DNA of 64,000 nt from Lepidodermella squamata. Lineage: Eukaryota > Gastrotricha. The notes under the pieces were generated by a model, which did not search any database, had not been told where the DNA came from, and worked only from the letters and a program-made list of their open reading frames with translations. The stretch's first letter is position 1, and each line of letters begins with the position of its first letter. This document shows, piece after piece, positions 21,439 to 34,189 of the stretch. The stretch lies in contig JBLDXI010000020.1 of NCBI GenBank assembly GCA_047495785.1, positions 930,001-994,000 on the forward strand. The letters are read 5' to 3'. The position numbers and the translations under genes are program-made.

Positions 21439-24400
21439 ATGGTAAAAGTTAAGATATATCAGATCTTCGTGACCGAACAGGAAGATGAGGCCCAGCCATT
21501 GGCTGATGCCAAAGTGCTGCCCTACCTTACGACTTTCTTCCGAGAGACCACGATGATGGGGCTGCCTAACTTGGTTAAACAGCCCGGAATACTCAAAAAG
21601 CTGTTCTGGCTCATTGCAATTGGAATATGCGCGTTTTTGCTATGGTGGCAGACCGATGTAAGTGATTTGTGACTATTCTGAAATTCTGTCAATCTAATGC
21701 TTTCAGAGCTACATGTCGAACGTCCTGTTATTCCAAGCCGCGACCAGTGTTTCCTACAAGGCAGTTACGAAGTTGGACTTTCCAGCAAGTAAGATCTCGA
21801 TGTCATTCGTTTTTTGCGACTATACTACTTTGATGATGTGCTTAGTAACGATTTGTAACAACAATCCAATCACCACCGATTGGTACTACACAGTGAATCC
21901 AACCTCAGCTCCTGCCACAGCAACTGCAGCTCCTTCTCCACCTTCCGGAAGTGGACCAGCCTCGTCATCGGGACCTGGTCCTGCTGCTCCGACTGCTGGC
22001 GCGGGAACGACGGTTGCAGGTGCAACCACTGCGGCAAGTGGCCCACTTCCCCCCGCACCCGCACCCTCAGGTCGCAGGCGCCGAGAAGCAGAGCAAATCT
22101 TCAATCGATTCAAGAGACAGGCTGTGTCGACTGTTCCCCCGGCTTCCGGTCCAGGCACTGCTACAGGCTCTGCTACAGGCGGAACGCAACAGAGTACACC
22201 CGCGGCTCCGACGCAGAACTCACCGAACTCACCTCCTACCAAGAAAGTTGAGTACGCTGATGAATACGCTGAAAAAATCAAAGTCCGAACGCAAGTATGT
22301 TCAAACTCAACCTACGCTAACCGAGGCTCAACCGGCCATCAACTTTGGTAAGCTATCCCCTCTGTTGTAACCTCCTTCCTATAAGAAACGTTTGAAGTGA
22401 TATGGTGCTATTGTGCGAATACGCTGGAGAATCCTGTAATATCGGAACGTAAGTACACCAAAACATCGGATGGCTTGCTTAAACACTAAAATATCGTAGC
22501 AACTTCACATGGCACTGGAACCCAACTTATGGTAGGAAAATTTTAAGATTTCAAAGTCCTTACTCCTAGCGTGCTTCTCTGAAAGGAAATTGCTACACAT
22601 TCAACGCCGGTTACTCGGTCTCTTCGAGCCCTGTTTATGGCAATGAGACTGACCTGTACACTCTCAAAAAGGGAGGATCCAATGGAGGGGGCATTCGAAG
22701 TACTTCAATTCCAGGCGACAGCAATGGTATGGATCCTTTTTCTTCTGAAGCTCGAAGCTGAAATTCCTAAATTTGATTTCAGGGCTATATGTACTGCTCC
22801 ACGCAGATATCATTCACTATTTGTCAACGACTTATGAAGTCGGTTGGCGCGTTGTGATTCACAACCAAACAGAAATGCCCTTCCCTGAAGAAAATGGCAT
22901 TTCGATAACACCAGGTCAGAGTTCTTAGCCATGATATTCGAAATGAAGTATCCTCCTTTTTCAATTCCAAGGCACATCCACCAGAGTAGGCATTTCGTTT
23001 GGTTATGGCTCGAGATTGAACGTTGTTGACAAGTTGGTGGAGAATTAATGATCGTCAATTTCATTTATAACTGTCTACTTTTCAGTATTCTCTACATGGC
23101 GAACTACAGCAGCTGCGTCACAGACACGGACTATGAATATGATGCCTCGGATAATGCCTACACTCGAATGATGGAAGTTGGTTACACGCCGAGTGCTTGC
23201 AAGAAAACCTGTTATCAGCGCCAAGTAAAAGATATCACACTTGTTTCGGAATATTTCGCTTACAAATGGATGTCTTTTTAGGTAATGTCGGTATGTAAAG
23301 TAAGTTGATATTGCACTTACTTTTCGATCTTGCAATGCGATATCGTGTTTCAAGTGTTACGACGTTTATTTTCCTAACGAGGGCAACGCGTTTTCTTCGG
23401 TTCCTAATTACGCAAATATGGGACCTTGGTAAGGTTTTCCCCATCGATACAAACAATTTCTCACCAAATTTGTTTAGTTCATATACCAACGATACTCAAT
23501 GTAAGAAGCAATGTGTTGAAGTTAAAGCTACAATAGGTTTGTTGAACCTGTAACAGGGATCTGCCGAGAAAATGCAATTTACAACTACACAAATGGTAAA
23601 CTCAACTGTTGGTGTCCGGACAATTGCGAGTAAGGACAATTTAGTTGAAAATCTGTGCTTTTGAAATTACACTTGATAAAGTTTTTACAACTACGATCTC
23701 ACAATTTCGGCATTTCGCTGGCCAAACAGCGAGAATGTATCGATGGTAAGATTTAATGATTTCACGGCCCATCGAAGCTATTTCTCGCCTGTGATATAGG
23801 CTACGGTTTGTTCAAATCTGTATTCGATCTTGACGAAACGCATAAACAGCAACGATTCGACGTGTACGAATACGTCATACCTGGCCCAGAAATACTACAA
23901 CAAAACCAGCCAGTATCAGCTTTATCAGCAGTTGTACGGCTGCTTGGATGGAAAATTTTCATATCCCATCGTTTCCTATGACGAAGTGGGCGTTCATGTT
24001 GTAGGCAAACAGTTTGCACAATTGTACATCTACTATCGCGACTTTAATGTCCAGGTAAAAATGCAGCAATCTCGGATTTTCGGAGTTATTACTGTATCAT
24101 TACTATAATTTAGGTTGTGCAAGAATACGAGTCGTATGCGATGTCAGATATTTTTTCAAACCTTGGTAATAAGGATTAAGGTTGCTCTTAGCGAATATCC
24201 CTTCCGATTTCTATTTCATCAGGTGGTCTAGTGGGGCTGTTTTTCGGATTCTCGATTCTGACACTGTTTGAGTACGTACAGCTGCCCATCGATCTGATCC
24301 TCATTGGTATAGCTAAACTCATCAATCGCAACAAACCGAAAAAAGGATCAGCGCTGACCTTGAGTAGCGAAAGCTCGATGGCGAAGATGGTGCCTCAGTC

Positions 24401-24638
24401 GGTTAGAAATGGTCGCATGCACAGTGTGTTGTCACATGAGCACCATCACTCAAATGCCGCGGTATACCCACAGCAAGGACCAGCCATGCAAGGCAACTTT
24501 CCACCTTATGGCACCCCACCGGCTTATCCAGCTGATTGGAACGCCTATTACGGCCAGTTCTACCCCCAGCCGCAGAAGGATCAGACCCTACCGGGGGCTC
24601 TTTACCCGAACCCTACAGGCGATAACACTCAAATGTGA
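21439..24638 (+). CDS. DEG/ENaC (ASIC-like) sodium channel subunit, array copy B
   Basis: Starts at ATG 21439. Same architecture as copy A: N-terminus with FFRETTMMG, TM1, TICNNNPITTDWY, an Ala/Pro/Gly/Thr linker (about 21895-22070), two polybasic sites (RRRR near 22071-22082 and KRQ near 22112-22120) nine residues apart, GHQLW, GNCYTFN, WRVVIHNQTEMPFPEENG, the Cys-rich palm/thumb, GKQFAQLYIYYRDFN, and TM2 GLFFGFS with the GxS filter. Many short introns divide the ectodomain, more finely than in A: the segment before the HNQTEMPFPEE block is split here and not in A. The cytoplasmic tail has a PPAY motif (24526-24537), a PPxY ligand for Nedd4-type WW domains, and a His-rich stretch. It is head-to-tail with A. 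Exon limits in the middle are approximate. Confidence 0.88.
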
Positions 24639-24969
24639 AAATGAAGTTTTTCTTCCCACGATGCAAGGGACAATTTAATTGGATTATCGATAATTCAAAA
24701 CTAATCAAATTGTTTTTCTCGTTAAGTGGAAACATCTATTGCTGTGACTGAGATGAATTATTAAAACAATCGATGTTAGAGAAATAACACATGGAGAGCA
24801 GCATTCATGATGATTCAACATGCGGAGTCTGCTATTGATCCCAGAGTTGTCGTGATTCAGAACAATTTTGCGAAAAGCAGGACAGCGAGCGCAAATGAAA
24901 CTTCCAGTTTTGAAGCTGAATTCTGACAGTCGAGCTCGGTGATCATGAGGGACGTTTTAACGCTTTCTG
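24639..24969. other. Intergenic stretch, convergent 3' ends
   Basis: About 330 bp between convergent genes. No gene or repeat is seen. Confidence 0.4.
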
Positions 24970-26023
24970 TTAAGATTTTGATTTAAAAACTCTCATCCAA
25001 GAAAAAAACATGTCCTCCTTACTGCATTTTCCTGTAGTGCCAGAGGTATCGCCATCCGAAATACAAGCCGTACAAATGTTTCCAGCGGCACAAACAGTGA
25101 CATTGAGGTTGCCGTTATTGATAGGGTCGAGGGCACAGACATTATTCATTGAGCCGCTCTTGGTACCAGAAGGTACGCAAATCGTTTTTGTCACATAGCT
25201 CAGCCCCCAAGAATCTTGATAGCCAATAACGAAAGGGCCAAACCCGCTAACACAGCCGCATTTCTTCGTCGCTTGATCACAGGCACCAGCGCCGGTTCGA
25301 ACGTAGCCGATGAGATCCATTGTCTTAAACAGACCAGAACCGGGCCAATTGCACTCGGCATCTGAGGTACACGGGTCGCCGAATTCATTTGGGACACAAA
25401 CTTGCATGGTTGTGTTGAATTTCATTCCAGCCATGCATTTGCACTTCTTATCAGCCCCGCATGTCGACAATGCCGGGCAGGTCTTCGTTCCGTCGCAAGT
25501 CATGTCAGCTATACAGCTATTCAATGTGGCGTTGAACACTGTACCAGCTGCGCAAGTGACCTTTCCACCAACGCAGCTCGCAGCGGGAATTCGAATCCTC
25601 TCCTCTGCTGATTCAGTGCAGTTGGCTCCAACCGTCGTAATGTATCGTTCTATGGTTGGAACAAAATTAGTTGTTGGTCACAAAATATCGAAAATTACTT
25701 CGGACACATTTTCCATTGACATTGACGTAGCAATCTGTGCACTGGCAAGTCGCTTTGTTGCAGCCAGGCCACTATTAAAGGAGAAAGAATGGTGGAGCGT
25801 TTAGATTTATCTTCCGTTTTATTTACATACAAATTCAACTTTCGTATCGCACACTTCGTTGTTGCTAGAGCTGCAGGCCTTGTCGTCTTCACAAGCTTAA
25901 ACAAAACAAAAATCATCCAACTGAAATCTGCGCATGGAAAATCCAACCTGTTCCAATCGCAGCATCTGCCGCGCCAAGCAGCAAGCTGTTAACCAGGAAT
26001 AAGGCAATCAATCGAACAAACAT
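24970..26023 (-). CDS. Secreted cysteine-rich protein with EB/EGF-like modules
   Basis: Four exons (25948-26023, 25831-25895, 25699-25771, 24970-25649) sum to 298 codons in one frame, giving 297 residues. The first exon encodes a clear signal peptide (LIALFLVNSLLLGAADA). The mature part carries about 30 cysteines in patterns such as CPALSTCGADKKCKCMAG and CTSDAEC, which resemble EB or EGF-like modules found in secreted ecdysozoan proteins. No transmembrane segment is seen after the signal, so it is probably secreted to the extracellular space. It interrupts the DEG/ENaC array between the plus-strand pair and the minus-strand block. No function is inferable beyond extracellular binding or structure. 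Confidence 0.78.
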
Positions 26024-26507
26024 GCTAGAAATTATAAATGCGCTTATTTGCAATACGGATGCTCTAGAATGTATAAGGTGCGGAATGTGTTTTAAAACGG
26101 CGCGCGGCCTTTCATACCGGCTATTGAATTCTTGAACTTTCCTTTCAAAACGAGACGTATTGCACTCGTAATTTTTTTATTATTTGCTTCATAGCGTAAG
26201 AATAAACAGTACATACATATTCTCGACTCCATATAATAATAATATATTTAAAATGGCGTGTCAGCTATTGACGGTGTTTTGTATCACGCTTCGTTCTATA
26301 TAACAAGTACGCATGAATGTATAAAAATGTGAGGCGTGCCAAGAAGCGCCTCTGTTTGACACACAGGTGTTATCCATAAAAATTACGAGTTATTACGCAC
26401 GATTTATGAAGCTCGCGAAACATGCAATTCGTGGCTCCTACCTTAATCATTCTCTAAGAATCAAGATTAATTTACAAAGCACAATTAGTAGTCTGAGCCT
26501 CGATATC
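26024..26507. other. Intergenic stretch
   Basis: A/T-rich with a short ATA run near 26235. No gene is seen; presumably the promoter of the cysteine-rich gene and the 3' flank of DEG/ENaC copy C. Confidence 0.4.
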
Positions 26508-29176
26508 TCACTTCGGGGGTAATGGAGGAAAGTTATTGTGGGCACTGACGCTTGATTTAGAGGTCAGGCTCTCATGGGCTTGAATCGGTGGCGTCGGTCG
26601 AGGGTGAGGCGAATTCGGTGGGCCATAGATTTCCTCAGGAAACTTTTTCCCGTTGGGGTCATGGAAAACAACTTTGACCCTAAAAAAAGTACACAATTAT
26701 ATTTGAAGATACACAGCATTAAAAGATAACTAACTCTTCTTTAGGAGTAGTTTTGTTTCGATTCGATAAATTTAACAGTTTGGCAATCGCGATTCCGGTC
26801 AAATCAATTAGAAGCATGACGTATTCCATTAGTGTCATGAAGGAAAAGCCGAAAAACAACCCCAAAATACCGCCGAGATAAGCGAGCAAATCGGCCAGTT
26901 CCAGCCATTCGCTTTCAATCACGGTCTGGTAGTTGAAATCTTTGTAGTAAATGTAGACCTCAGCAAACTGGTTGCCTATGATGTAGTCGGCAAGCTCGTA
27001 GTAAGAACTGATGGGCGCGGTGAATGTTTCTTTAGTGCATCCGTCAAGGTCATCGAGAAGGTGGTAAGGAATACCGCTACTAACCATCTTTGCAATGTTT
27101 GAGGTTTTTGTGCAAGTGCTATCATTCTTGGCGATTCTTTTGTCAAATACTTGTTTGATCGTTCGGCATAAGGGGGACTATCATATCGGATGAAACTTTT
27201 TCATTTATTCTATAAATTCTATAAATTTGCTTACGAGAGATTGGGAAGATGGGTTAGGCCAGCGCATCGAGCTGATTGTAGGAGTTATGGCATAATTTCT
27301 GCAGTTTTCGGTGCAATTTGCTGCACAGCCAAGCGTATCGGCCTGATACGCTTTCAAAACGCCCTCCCGGCACTTCCATTGGGTCGTGTTTTGGTACGAG
27401 CATGGAGGAACTGTAGTGGAACCGGTAGCGCTAAATGCATAACCATCTTTCGGAAACAGAAAGTCAAAACACTACAAAATGTTCATGTTAGAAAATATTC
27501 TCAAATTTTCAGTAGAAAATACCGAACAGGTGCTGATAACATTCAGCTGGTAGCAAGTCTTGTAGCACGCTGATGATGAGTAGGTCGTTTCCATGACTTT
27601 AGAATACGCATTTCGTGTATCATTTTCGTTTCGCGCGGTCTCATCTGTGCAATCACTGTAAGTGGCGGTGTATAGTTCATTCGTAACAGTGGAAAGGCGT
27701 TGAATGAAGCTCAGTTGTAGTCCAATGTGAGTAGAAGTGCCAGTTGTGACGAAAATGCCAGTCTCCTCGGGGAAAGGCATGTCAGTCTGGTTGTGAATGA
27801 CAATCCTCCATCCAATCTTTTATCAAGATCAACATATACAGACCAAAAATCGTATGCTACTCTAATACCTGCGTTGTCGTTGGGATGTAATGATCGGTAT
27901 CTGCGTTTAGCAACAAGTAAAGACCGTATTGATCTCCTGGTAACTTGGTGATTCGAATTCCAGTGTCATTGGCACCACCGCGTTTCAAAATAAATAAATC
28001 AGTCTCTAAGCCGTAAACCGGACTCTCCTTCTCGAAATAACCGCCGTTAAATGTGTAACAGTTTCCTGATTTATGTAGCGTTCAAAATTCGAGCAAAACT
28101 ACTTTATCCTAAACATACCGTACTGAGAATTCCAGTGCCAATGTCTAAAGGAGCTAGACGATAGAATATAAAAATTTCATACTCTCAATCGATGCGGTGG
28201 CCAATGGCTTACGCTTCGGGGCTGCAGGAAACGCCACTGAACTGGCAATCTAAAACCATGCTACAAACATAGTGAATGAATGTCCTAATGGTGCACATAT
28301 TTGATTGGGGAACTTACTCGCAAAGTTGGTGTCCTATTGCTTCACGTTCCTGAACAGGCACTTTTGAAGCCTTCTCTTGGATAGCCAGTTTTATCTGAGT
28401 GTCGTCAGAGAAAGCTGGGTATTCTCCAGGAGGAGGAGCGACTGCATTCTGGGGTTTAGGTCCCTGTATCACCTGTCGCTTTTTTCTGGAAAGAATTTCC
28501 CGTTTTTTCCGACCAGACGGAGGTGCCGGCGGTGTAGTTCCAGCTCCGCCAGTGCCAGCAGTGCCAGTAGCAGCACCGCCAGACGAAGCGGCAGGTGATG
28601 GCGCCGCAGTTACAGGATTGGTTCCAACTGAGCCCGCAATACTAGCCGCATTAGCTACTGTTGCACCACTGTTATCTGTAGGCACAGCTGCTCCACCACT
28701 TCCCCCTCCACCTTTAGCAGCTTGAAATCCACTTGGGTTGTACCAATCATATGAAACAGGGTTGTTGTTACAAACTGCAATCAGAATTTACCATCGAAAG
28801 TTGTAGATGAATATTTCTTACTTGTAATTGCTGGAAAATACAGCCGACGTGATGTTTCGATCGTTACGGATGTCGTTGCCTGGAATCGTGTAAATTTCAC
28901 GATAAAGATCTGGAAAAAAATGTTAAGATATCATATTTAAGAGATCTTTCAATCGAATTACGCTCAGCTCCCAGTAGAGAAGGAAAGACATTAAACCAAT
29001 GCACGCTAACCAGAAGAGTTTTTTCAGGATTCCCGGTTGCTTGACCAAAAAAGGGAATCCAGCCATGGTGGTCTCTTTGAAGAAAGTGACCAGGTATCGG
29101 ATGACGTGAACATCTCGGAAACTTTGCGCGCCGCCTTCGTTCTCCTCTTCAACGTATAAATCATATATTCTGACCA
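26508..29176 (-). CDS. DEG/ENaC (ASIC-like) sodium channel subunit, array copy C
   Basis: Starts at ATG 29176 (reading VRIYDLYVEEEN; an upstream in-frame TTG is ignored). Order: FFKETTMAGFPFLVKQPG, TM1, CNNNPVSYDWY, a Gly/Ala/Ser/Thr linker (about 28520-28740), polybasic RKKR and KKRQ sites five residues apart (about 28465-28510), GHQLCE, GNCYTFNGGY, DMPFPEETGIFVTTGTST, the Cys-rich thumb, IGNQFAEVYIYYKDFNYQ and TM2 GLFFGFSFMTLMEY. A separate last exon (26508 to about 26680) adds a Pro-rich tail; the join is GA|GTTAGT to TTTTTAG. It shares close similarity with copies D and F (ELADYIIGNQF motif). Middle exon limits are approximate. No PPxY motif is seen in its tail. Confidence 0.87.
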
Positions 29177-29536
29177 TCTTCAAAACTCAGAAATTAGCAA
29201 TTTGCAAAACGTTTTTATGTGTCGAACGCTGACAATTTTTTAACCTTACGTAGGCCGTAGTGACGTTGTGACAACACAACACCGACATTGGTTAAGCATT
29301 CCCCAGGAGCTGGAAAATTATTCTCGATTGTTCGATTTCAGAGCCATTAACTGGAGGGATTGATGCATTCAGCGGCGTTGAGAGTTAGGTGCTCAAATTT
29401 TTGTGAAATAATCGATTGAACAGAAAAGCCAAAAAACTAGTTCTACGCAACGCAACCAACAATTTTATTGCAAAAATGATATGAAAATAATTGTAAATGC
29501 TAATGATGATCACAAAACAGTCGATTATTAGGAATT
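29177..29536. other. Intergenic stretch between DEG/ENaC copies C and D
   Basis: About 360 bp. No gene or repeat is recognised. Confidence 0.4.
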
Positions 29537-32413
29537 TCAATCTTTTTTCGAAGATATTATGACTGCTCGAACCGTAGCGCTCTTCTGCTGAGGGTGGATC
29601 GCTGATACAGGTTTCGTCAGGCCATGAGGTGGGCCGTATATTGCTGTGGTTTCGAGCGGCAGGTCAGCAGCGTCATGATGAGAATGATGTGAAAGAGAGG
29701 CCGATTTGCCTCTGCCATCTAAACTTTGATCACATGTTTCAGGCAAATGACCTTTCGGCGAGGTTTTGTTCTTCTCGCAGTGAACAATCAGCTTCCCAAT
29801 TGCGATTCCGATCAAGTCAAACAGCAGCATTACATACTCCATCAGAGTCATGAAGGAGAAGCCGAAAAACAGGCCGATGACACCACCAAGGTACGACAAC
29901 AGATCAGGTAAGGCTAGCCATTCACTTTCGATTACAGTTTGATAGTTGAAATCCTTGTAGTAGATGTAAAGCTCGGCGAACTGGTTCCCGATGATGTAAT
30001 CCGCTATTTGGTAGTAAGAAGTGATCGGGCAATGAAACGTTTCTTTGCTGCAACCATCTAAATCGTCGAGAAGCTTGTACGTATTTCCCGATTTAACCAT
30101 GTTCCTTATATTAGACGTATTCGTACAGGTTGAGTCTGTGCCATTAATTCTCTTATCCAGGATACTTTTGATTGAAGAGCAAACGGAGGACTAAAATAGA
30201 GCCAAATGATTCTTCGTAAGGTATCGTATAGGAAGAAAAAATTACCAGAGATTGTACGTTTGGATTAGGCCAGCGCATCGAGCTTATCGTTGTGCTCACA
30301 GTATAACTCCTAAGATTGAGATTAATTCAAGCTCCGGGGTGCATTTTCAGACAACTTACTCGCAGGATTCAGGGCATTCGCTACTGCAATTCAGGCCATC
30401 GGCAATGTAAGCTTTCAGAATTCCTTCCCGGCATGTCCATTGAGTTTGGTTGGTGTAAGAACATGCTGGTTCGGAAACATTACCGGTTGAGCTAAAAGCG
30501 TAACCTTGGTTCGGGTACAAGAAGTCGAAACACTAGAAACGGCACTTGAATAGACAATTACAAGATGAAGCTACTTAAACATACCCCGCAGTTTTTGAGA
30601 ACGTATCTATGTGGAAAAAAATCAATTATATTTTTGAAAATTCATGAAAGTCTCAAACCTCTGGTAACATGTTTTATAGCATGCTGATGACGTATAAGTG
30701 ATCTCCATGAGCTTTGAGTACGCATTTTTGGGGTCATCCGGATCTCGAATTTTCTTAGTGACGCAATTACTGTACTGTGCTGTGTAGAGTTCATTCGTTA
30801 CGGTAGAAAGCTGCTCAATGTAGCTGAGTTGCATGGCTATTCGAGTTGAGGTGCCAGTTGTGACAAAAATACCACTCTCCTCAGGAAAGGGCATTTCAGT
30901 TTGGTTGTGAATCACAACTCTCCAACCAATCTTGACACGAAGTTTTGTATACATTTTCTGAGTAATATCGGATTTTTACCTGTGTGGTATCGGGAATATA
31001 ATGGTCCGTATCTGATAATTGATAAGTTCATCGCGAAATCTTTCCAAATTATATGAACTCCTACCGGCATTTAATAAAAGATAAAGCCCGTACTGATCGC
31101 CGGGCAGCTTGGTGATTCTGATTCCTGTATCGTTATCACCACCTCGCTTCAGAACGAACAGTTCTTCCTCGTCCCCATAGACCGGGCTTTCCTTCTCAAA
31201 GTAACCGCCATTGAATGTGTAGCAGTTACCGTATTGATTATTCCAGTGCCAATGACGGAATTCTCTGTTGAAAAATCGATTGTACACATTTATTTTCATG
31301 ATTTGTTCGCTTCTTACGATCCCGGGTTGCATGAGACTCCGCTGAACTGGCACGACAGCACCATGTCACAGAGTTGATGTCCGATATTTTGTCTATCATT
31401 GTATGCTACTTTAGACGCTTTTTCTTGAACAGAAAGTGTCGTCTGCACAGAGGGTGAGTAGTTCGGATATTCTGCCGGTGGGACGTTGATACTCATAGTC
31501 GGCGGTGGGGCTGGAGCCTTTTGTTGAGTTGACGGCCCAGATGCTGCTTGGATAGGGGGCGGTGCTGCCTGTCTTTTCTCCCTGAGATGAGCCTCAATCT
31601 CGTCGCCCACTTCTCGTTTCTTACGACCGGGCACTGGAGCTGCAGGAGGACTTGCAACTTTTGCTGTTGTAGCCGCGGCTGCGGTCGTAGCTGCCGCGAC
31701 AGTCGGAGCTGCTGTTGCGACTGAAGGGGCTGATGTAGCAGCCACGGAGGGCGAAGGAGCTGCTGCTGATCCCGATGAGACGGTTCCGGTGCCTGTCCCG
31801 GTTGCAGTTCCAGTACCCGTTCCGGTTGGTGTACCCGATGAAGAGCTGGTACTACTGGTACATCCAGGTGAGGTGAGTGACTTCTCCAAAGCCGATTTGT
31901 ATCCACTCGCGTCATACCATTCGTAGTTGACTGGGTTATTGTTACAAACTAAAAGACGACATAGTCGTAATCTATGAGCAATTATTTCAAGGATTTGCCT
32001 TACTTGTGATAGCGGGGAAGTACAGGCGGCGAGAAGTTTGAATCGAAACAGCCGTTGATGTTTGCCATTGTAGAAAGTTGGTAAAAAAGAGCTGGTAAAG
32101 ATAATGACGTGTAAGTCAAATATTCAATTTTTCAGATTTCTTACATTCAACTGCCAGCCAAGGAGCCACGCCATTATGCCTATACTGGCTAGCCAGAAAA
32201 GTTTCTTCAGGATTCCTGGCTGCTTGACGAGAAATGGGAAGCCTAAATTGATCGAAGATCGAAGAATGATTCGAAAACTGTCAAGTCCTAGAGCAAACCT
32301 GCCATGGTGGTTTCCCGGAAGAATGTTTTAATATAGAGCCAAACATTCGCGTTTTTGAAATTCTGGGCTTCGCCGCCTTCTTCCTCGACATAAAGATCGT
32401 AGATTCGCCACAT
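29537..32413 (-). CDS. DEG/ENaC (ASIC-like) sodium channel subunit, array copy D
   Basis: Starts at ATG 32413 (WRIYDLYVEEEGG). Exon 1 ends after FFRETTMAG, so an intron splits the region that is continuous in copy C. TM1 is followed by CNNNPVNYEWY and a linker of Gly-Thr, Ala, Ser, Thr and Pro runs (about 31640-31880, including a GTGTGTATGTGTG stretch). Then come RKKR and EKRQ twelve residues apart (about 31570-31630), NIGHQLCDMVLSC, GNCYTFNGGY, TEMPFPEESGIFVTTGTST, the Cys-rich thumb, IGNQFAELYIYYKDFNYQ and TM2 GLFFGFSFMTLMEY with the GxS filter. The long cytoplasmic tail (29537-29800) is His/Ser/Pro-rich. It is a sister of C by sequence. Exon limits in the ectodomain are approximate. Confidence 0.87.
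31560..31900 (-). repeat. Low-complexity linker and twin polybasic sites in copy D
   Basis: Codons for Gly-Thr/Ala-Thr pairs, then Ala/Ser/Thr/Pro runs. They end in PGRKKRE and, twelve residues later, KRQ. There is no similarity in linker sequence to copies F, H or I at the same position. Confidence 0.7.
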
Positions 32414-32701
32414 GTTTAGCCTAAGACTGTCTAATTTACAAAATTGGGCGTAGGTTGCAATGCGGAAAATTAAGTTGCGAACGCCAGCTTAATCGATCCA
32501 TCATTGTTTTCAGTATGCCGTCGGTTATTTCTGGTAATTAAACTTTAATCAAGCACCCACTTGGGGCAAAGAATGAAGAATGGCGAACAATAGTTTATTG
32601 TTTTATAAGAAGAAAAAACGATCGCGTGGCAACGAGGCATGCTTCTCGACTAAATAACAAACAGATCACAAACTGTCTAGCGTATACGCTTATCAAAGCA
32701 T

Positions 32702-33818
32702 TCAAGTTTCCAGTACGATCGAGAGAACCATTACGTGTTTGTGTTTTGTATTGGAGACAAACGGGAGGTATTGCGCATGGTACTGTTCCGCAGTTAGCCG
32801 AAGATACGCTGCATAGGCCTGAGTGGCTATGGGATCTGGCGGCTTTCCATAGTCATCAATTTGGGACTGAGGTATTGCCCGATTACCAGGGATATCGGTA
32901 GTTGCAAAGCTAGAGCCGTAATAGAGTGCAGAGCTCGAAATCGGTGGGCGGTGTCCAGGACTTCCGTATAGATCGTTCGAGCCTACAGGATACCCTGTTA
33001 AAACATGGGATGCAGAGTAAGGTTTTGTTGCACTTCTGATGCTGATGGTATCATTTCTCGGCCTAAAATTGAAAAGAGCTTATTAGAGTCAATTTTCTTA
33101 GCTATGCCCATCATTACTGTTCAAGAGTTGGCGTAGTCTTGGATGATTTGCAGCAGATTTGCACGCAGTTTGCCAATGCCAATTCCAAATAGGTCAATAA
33201 TCAGCATAACATGCTCCATCATCGTCATAAAGGAGAATCCGAAAAATAGCCCTGAAAAATTCCGAAATCGAGGTGCAACGGAATAATGGGAATGTTAGTT
33301 GGACGTAATCGTGCAAGTCGCATCTGATCCGTTGATTCTGCTATCAATTATTGCTTTGATATTGCGACAAAGCGGTGACTAATATGAAAAATAATTCAAT
33401 AACTAGGCATCAGGTAAACTAGACACCCACCAAAGCTTGGCTTGAAGTATTTGGCCACCGCATTACACTCGTTGTAGTCGAGATTGAATACCCTCTAAAA
33501 TCGAGGGTTCGAATCGTAGGTACATTGTGCTTCGAAAATAACCTGCAGTTATCAGGGAAAGCATCGCCGCACGCCACATCCAAGGGCATCAACCATGTAA
33601 GCCTGCAAGGAGGAGCTGTGACATTGCCACTATCACTAAAAGCTTTTCCTTGGCTTGGGAATACAAAGTAGAAGCACTGAAAGATGAACGGTGAAAGAAC
33701 AAGTCAACGGAATTCCTTTACCCCACATCCGTTGATCCCGTCCTTTTAACACATCTCGGAAGGTGGCTCCATCGGGCCCAGGTTCATCATCAACGTAGAG
33801 GCGATAAATCTGAACCAT
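32702..33818 (-). pseudogene. Deletion-ridden DEG/ENaC pseudogene, array copy E
   Basis: Recognisable pieces in order: an N-terminus MVQIYRLYVDDE (33818 downwards); a knuckle piece FPSQGKAFSDSGNVTAPP; a frameshifted fragment matching the next block of copy F; SVMRWPNTSSQ; INGSDATCTI; TM2 GLFFGFSFMTMMEH; and an open C-terminal tail ending at 32702. Compared with copy F it lacks TM1 and most of the ectodomain, a Cys-rich segment, and the whole pre-TM2 block (IGNQFAEVYIYY). It is therefore a relic of an F-like gene with at least three internal deletions and one frameshift. The tail remains open and similar to F (AAYLRLTAEQYHAQY), so the decay may be recent. It cannot encode a working channel. 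Confidence 0.82.
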
Positions 33819-34189
33819 ACTTTGTTCGAATAAAAAATCAAAACAAGAATATATCAGGACATTTCTTCTACCAGACGTTTTCTCAGTAATATATTATCCA
33901 TCACTGAGTGCAGAGACGAATGATTTAACAACTGCGACATCGATGATATCATGAGACGAAATGAATACTGAATGATTCCTATATAACGTTATATCATTTG
34001 TTCCGCGTGGGCACAGGTTCTTAAGAAAACAAATATAAACATTTTCTTCATTAAAAGACGTTGCCCAGCAATCGATCACGCCTGGGAAAGTAACGATACG
34101 GCAATATATAAAACATCTTGTAGTTTATTTTTTATAAAAATTGATTCATTTCGTCATGGTTTAAAACCTTGTCACAAGAAGTCTCAGTT
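33819..34189. other. Intergenic stretch between pseudogene E and copy F
   Basis: About 370 bp. Nothing is recognised. Confidence 0.4.

Noticed and set aside
33480-33530. GGGTTCGAATCG resembling a tRNA B box
   Set aside because: No matching A box or acceptor stem; it is intron sequence of pseudogene E.
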